Shown piece by piece: positions 62,602-64,000 of a DNA stretch of 64,000 nucleotides. This DNA is from Porticoccus sp. (GTDB lineage Bacteria > Pseudomonadota > Gammaproteobacteria > Pseudomonadales > Porticoccaceae): contig NVUM01000007.1 of assembly GCA_002733125.1 (NCBI GenBank), positions 1 through 64,000 of the forward strand. Direction: 5' to 3'. Made by a program: the position numbers and the translations under genes. How positions within the stretch are numbered: position 1 is the first letter of the stretch; every line of letters begins with the position of its first letter. Under the pieces are notes generated by a model. That model saw only the letters and a program-made list of their open reading frames with translations. It made no database searches and was not told the origin of the DNA.

Positions 62602-64000
62602 CTAATCCGCCAGCTTCTCCAGCAATTCCTGTTGGGCGGCGTAGCGGGTGGTCCCTTGAGCGGGGTGGTTGAGCAGATATTGCCCGTCGGGCTGCAGTAC
62701 CCAGCTCTGGCAATTGTCTGTGAGATAGCTTTGCAGTTCGTTGCGTATTCTCGCCTGTAACCGGCCGCTCAGGATGGGGAAACAGATTTCTACCCGATGC
62801 ATCAGGTTGCGCTCCATTGCATCGGCGCTGGCACAGTAAATATGCGGTGAGGCGTTGAGAAAATAATACACCCGTGAGTGTTCCAGAAAGCGTCCGATGA
62901 TGGAGCGTACCTGGATATTCTCGGATACGCCGGCAATCCCCGGTCGCAGACAACACATCCCGCGAACGATCAGATCAATTTTGACCCCGGCATTGCTTGC
63001 TTCATACAGCGAGGTGATAATTTTTGATTCGGTCAGCGCATTCACCTTGATGATGATGTGGGCTTCCCTGCCCTGCCGGGCGGCTTCAGCCTCCGCTTCG
63101 ATCAGCCGCACCAGATTTTTTTTCAGTGTAAAAGGGGCGCTGAACAGGGTCTTGATGCGTTCTGCCTTGCCCATTCCCGTGAGCTGCTGGAAGATTTTAT
63201 GCACATCGCTGCACAGATCCGGGTCAGCCGTCAGCAGGCTGTAATCGGTATACAGGCGGGCGTTGCCCGAGTGATAGTTGCCTGTACCCAGATGCACATA
63301 GCGACGCAACTGGTTGTTTTCCCGGCGGACAATCAGGAGTGCCTTGGCGTGGGTTTTATAGCCAACCACGCCATAGGTGACCACGGCACCTGCCTCCTGC
63401 AGGTGGGTTGCCAATTGAAGGTTTTCCTCCTCATCAAACCGGGCTCTCAGTTCAATGACGACCGTCACCTCTTTACCGGCTCTGGCGGACTCCAGTAGTG
63501 CATCGACAATTTCAGACGAGGCGCCGGTGCGATAGAGTGTCATCTTGATCGAGAGCACGGCACTGTCCCTGGCGGCCTGGCGCAGCAGATCAATGATCGG
63601 GGTAAATGACTGAAACGGATGGTGCAGCAGGATATCCTCCTTTCGCACCCTATCCAGAATGCTGTTGTCCGACAGTCGCAATGTTCTGGGAATGGAGGGA
63701 ATCATGAGAGGAAACAGTAGATCAGGACGATTCAACATCTGCCGCAGTTGCATCATCCGCCCGAGATTCACCGGGCCATCCACCCGATAGAGCTCGTCCT
63801 CACCGAGGTTGTACTCCCGCAATAAAAAATTCACCAGCTCGGCCGGACAGTTCTGGTCCACTTCCAGCCGCACGGCGCTACCAAAACGTCGCGAGTGCAG
63901 TTCGCCGCGAAGCGCCCTGGCAATATCTTCCACTTCAGCCGCATTCAGGTCGAGGTCAGCATCGCGGGTAATGCGAAACTGGTAGCAGCCGGTCGCGCTC
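62602..64000 (-). CDS. ppk: Polyphosphate kinase 1 (N-terminus beyond window)
   Basis: [33 protein letters not shown] catalytic His; reading frame continues open to base 64000 ([13 protein letters not shown]). Confidence 0.97.
   Translation of the reverse strand, partial: SATGCYQFRITRDADLDLNAAEVEDIARALRGELHSRRFGSAVRLEVDQNCPAELVNFLLREYNLGEDELYRVDGPVNLGRMMQLRQMLNRPDLLFPLMIPSIPRTLRLSDNSILDRVRKEDILLHHPFQSFTPIIDLLRQAARDSAVLSIKMTLYRTGASSEIVDALLESARAGKEVTVVIELRARFDEEENLQLATHLQEAGAVVTYGVVGYKTHAKALLIVRRENNQLRRYVHLGTGNYHSGNARLYTDYSLLTADPDLCSDVHKIFQQLTGMGKAERIKTLFSAPFTLKKNLVRLIEAEAEAARQGREAHIIIKVNALTESKIITSLYEASNAGVKIDLIVRGMCCLRPGIAGVSENIQVRSIIGRFLEHSRVYYFLNASPHIYCASADAMERNLMHRVEICFPILSGRLQARIRNELQSYLTDNCQSWVLQPDGQYLLNHPAQGTTRYAAQQELLEKLAD

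Overview
The window is a 64 kb stretch of gammaproteobacterial chromosome, dense with housekeeping genes. Gene content and order resemble the Pseudomonas/Cellvibrio-type arrangement. In order it carries: the F-type ATP synthase operon (atpB, cut by the window start, to atpC); glmU-glmS with an apparently empty attTn7; a HexR-type RpiR regulator; uvrD; an orphan TRAP solute-binding lipoprotein; a TPR/rimB-like/rimK/M14-deacylase block; trkH-trkA-rsmB-fmt-def; a LysM protein and dprA; purE-tsaC-hemF-aroE; a gamma-carbonic-anhydrase-like gene and yheV; a MATE exporter; a caa3-type cytochrome oxidase and heme A assembly cluster; znuBC-zur-znuA; thrB (APH-type); polA; engB; cytochrome c4 and dsbA; serC/serA; a TonB-receptor / periplasmic binding protein / BarA-like hybrid kinase cassette; pdxH; rho; trxA; ppx; and ppk (cut by the window end). 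No CRISPR array, prophage, IS element, rRNA or tRNA was recognised. The strongest non-coding signal is in the polA-engB intergenic region, the classical Spot 42 / ErsA locus. It holds two tandem, diverged copies of an unannotated ~100-nt sRNA-like unit. Each copy has its own sigma-E-like promoter (GGAACT[C/T]-N16-AC[T/A]AA), unpaired-looking UCUCCCC/CCCC motifs and an identical intrinsic terminator. Other signals worth checking are an orphan Fur-box/promoter/terminator transcription unit downstream of glmS, a perfect 10-bp hairpin that buries the purE Shine-Dalgarno, and the three-gene envelope-sensing cassette. All calls are by reading alone; no database search was run.
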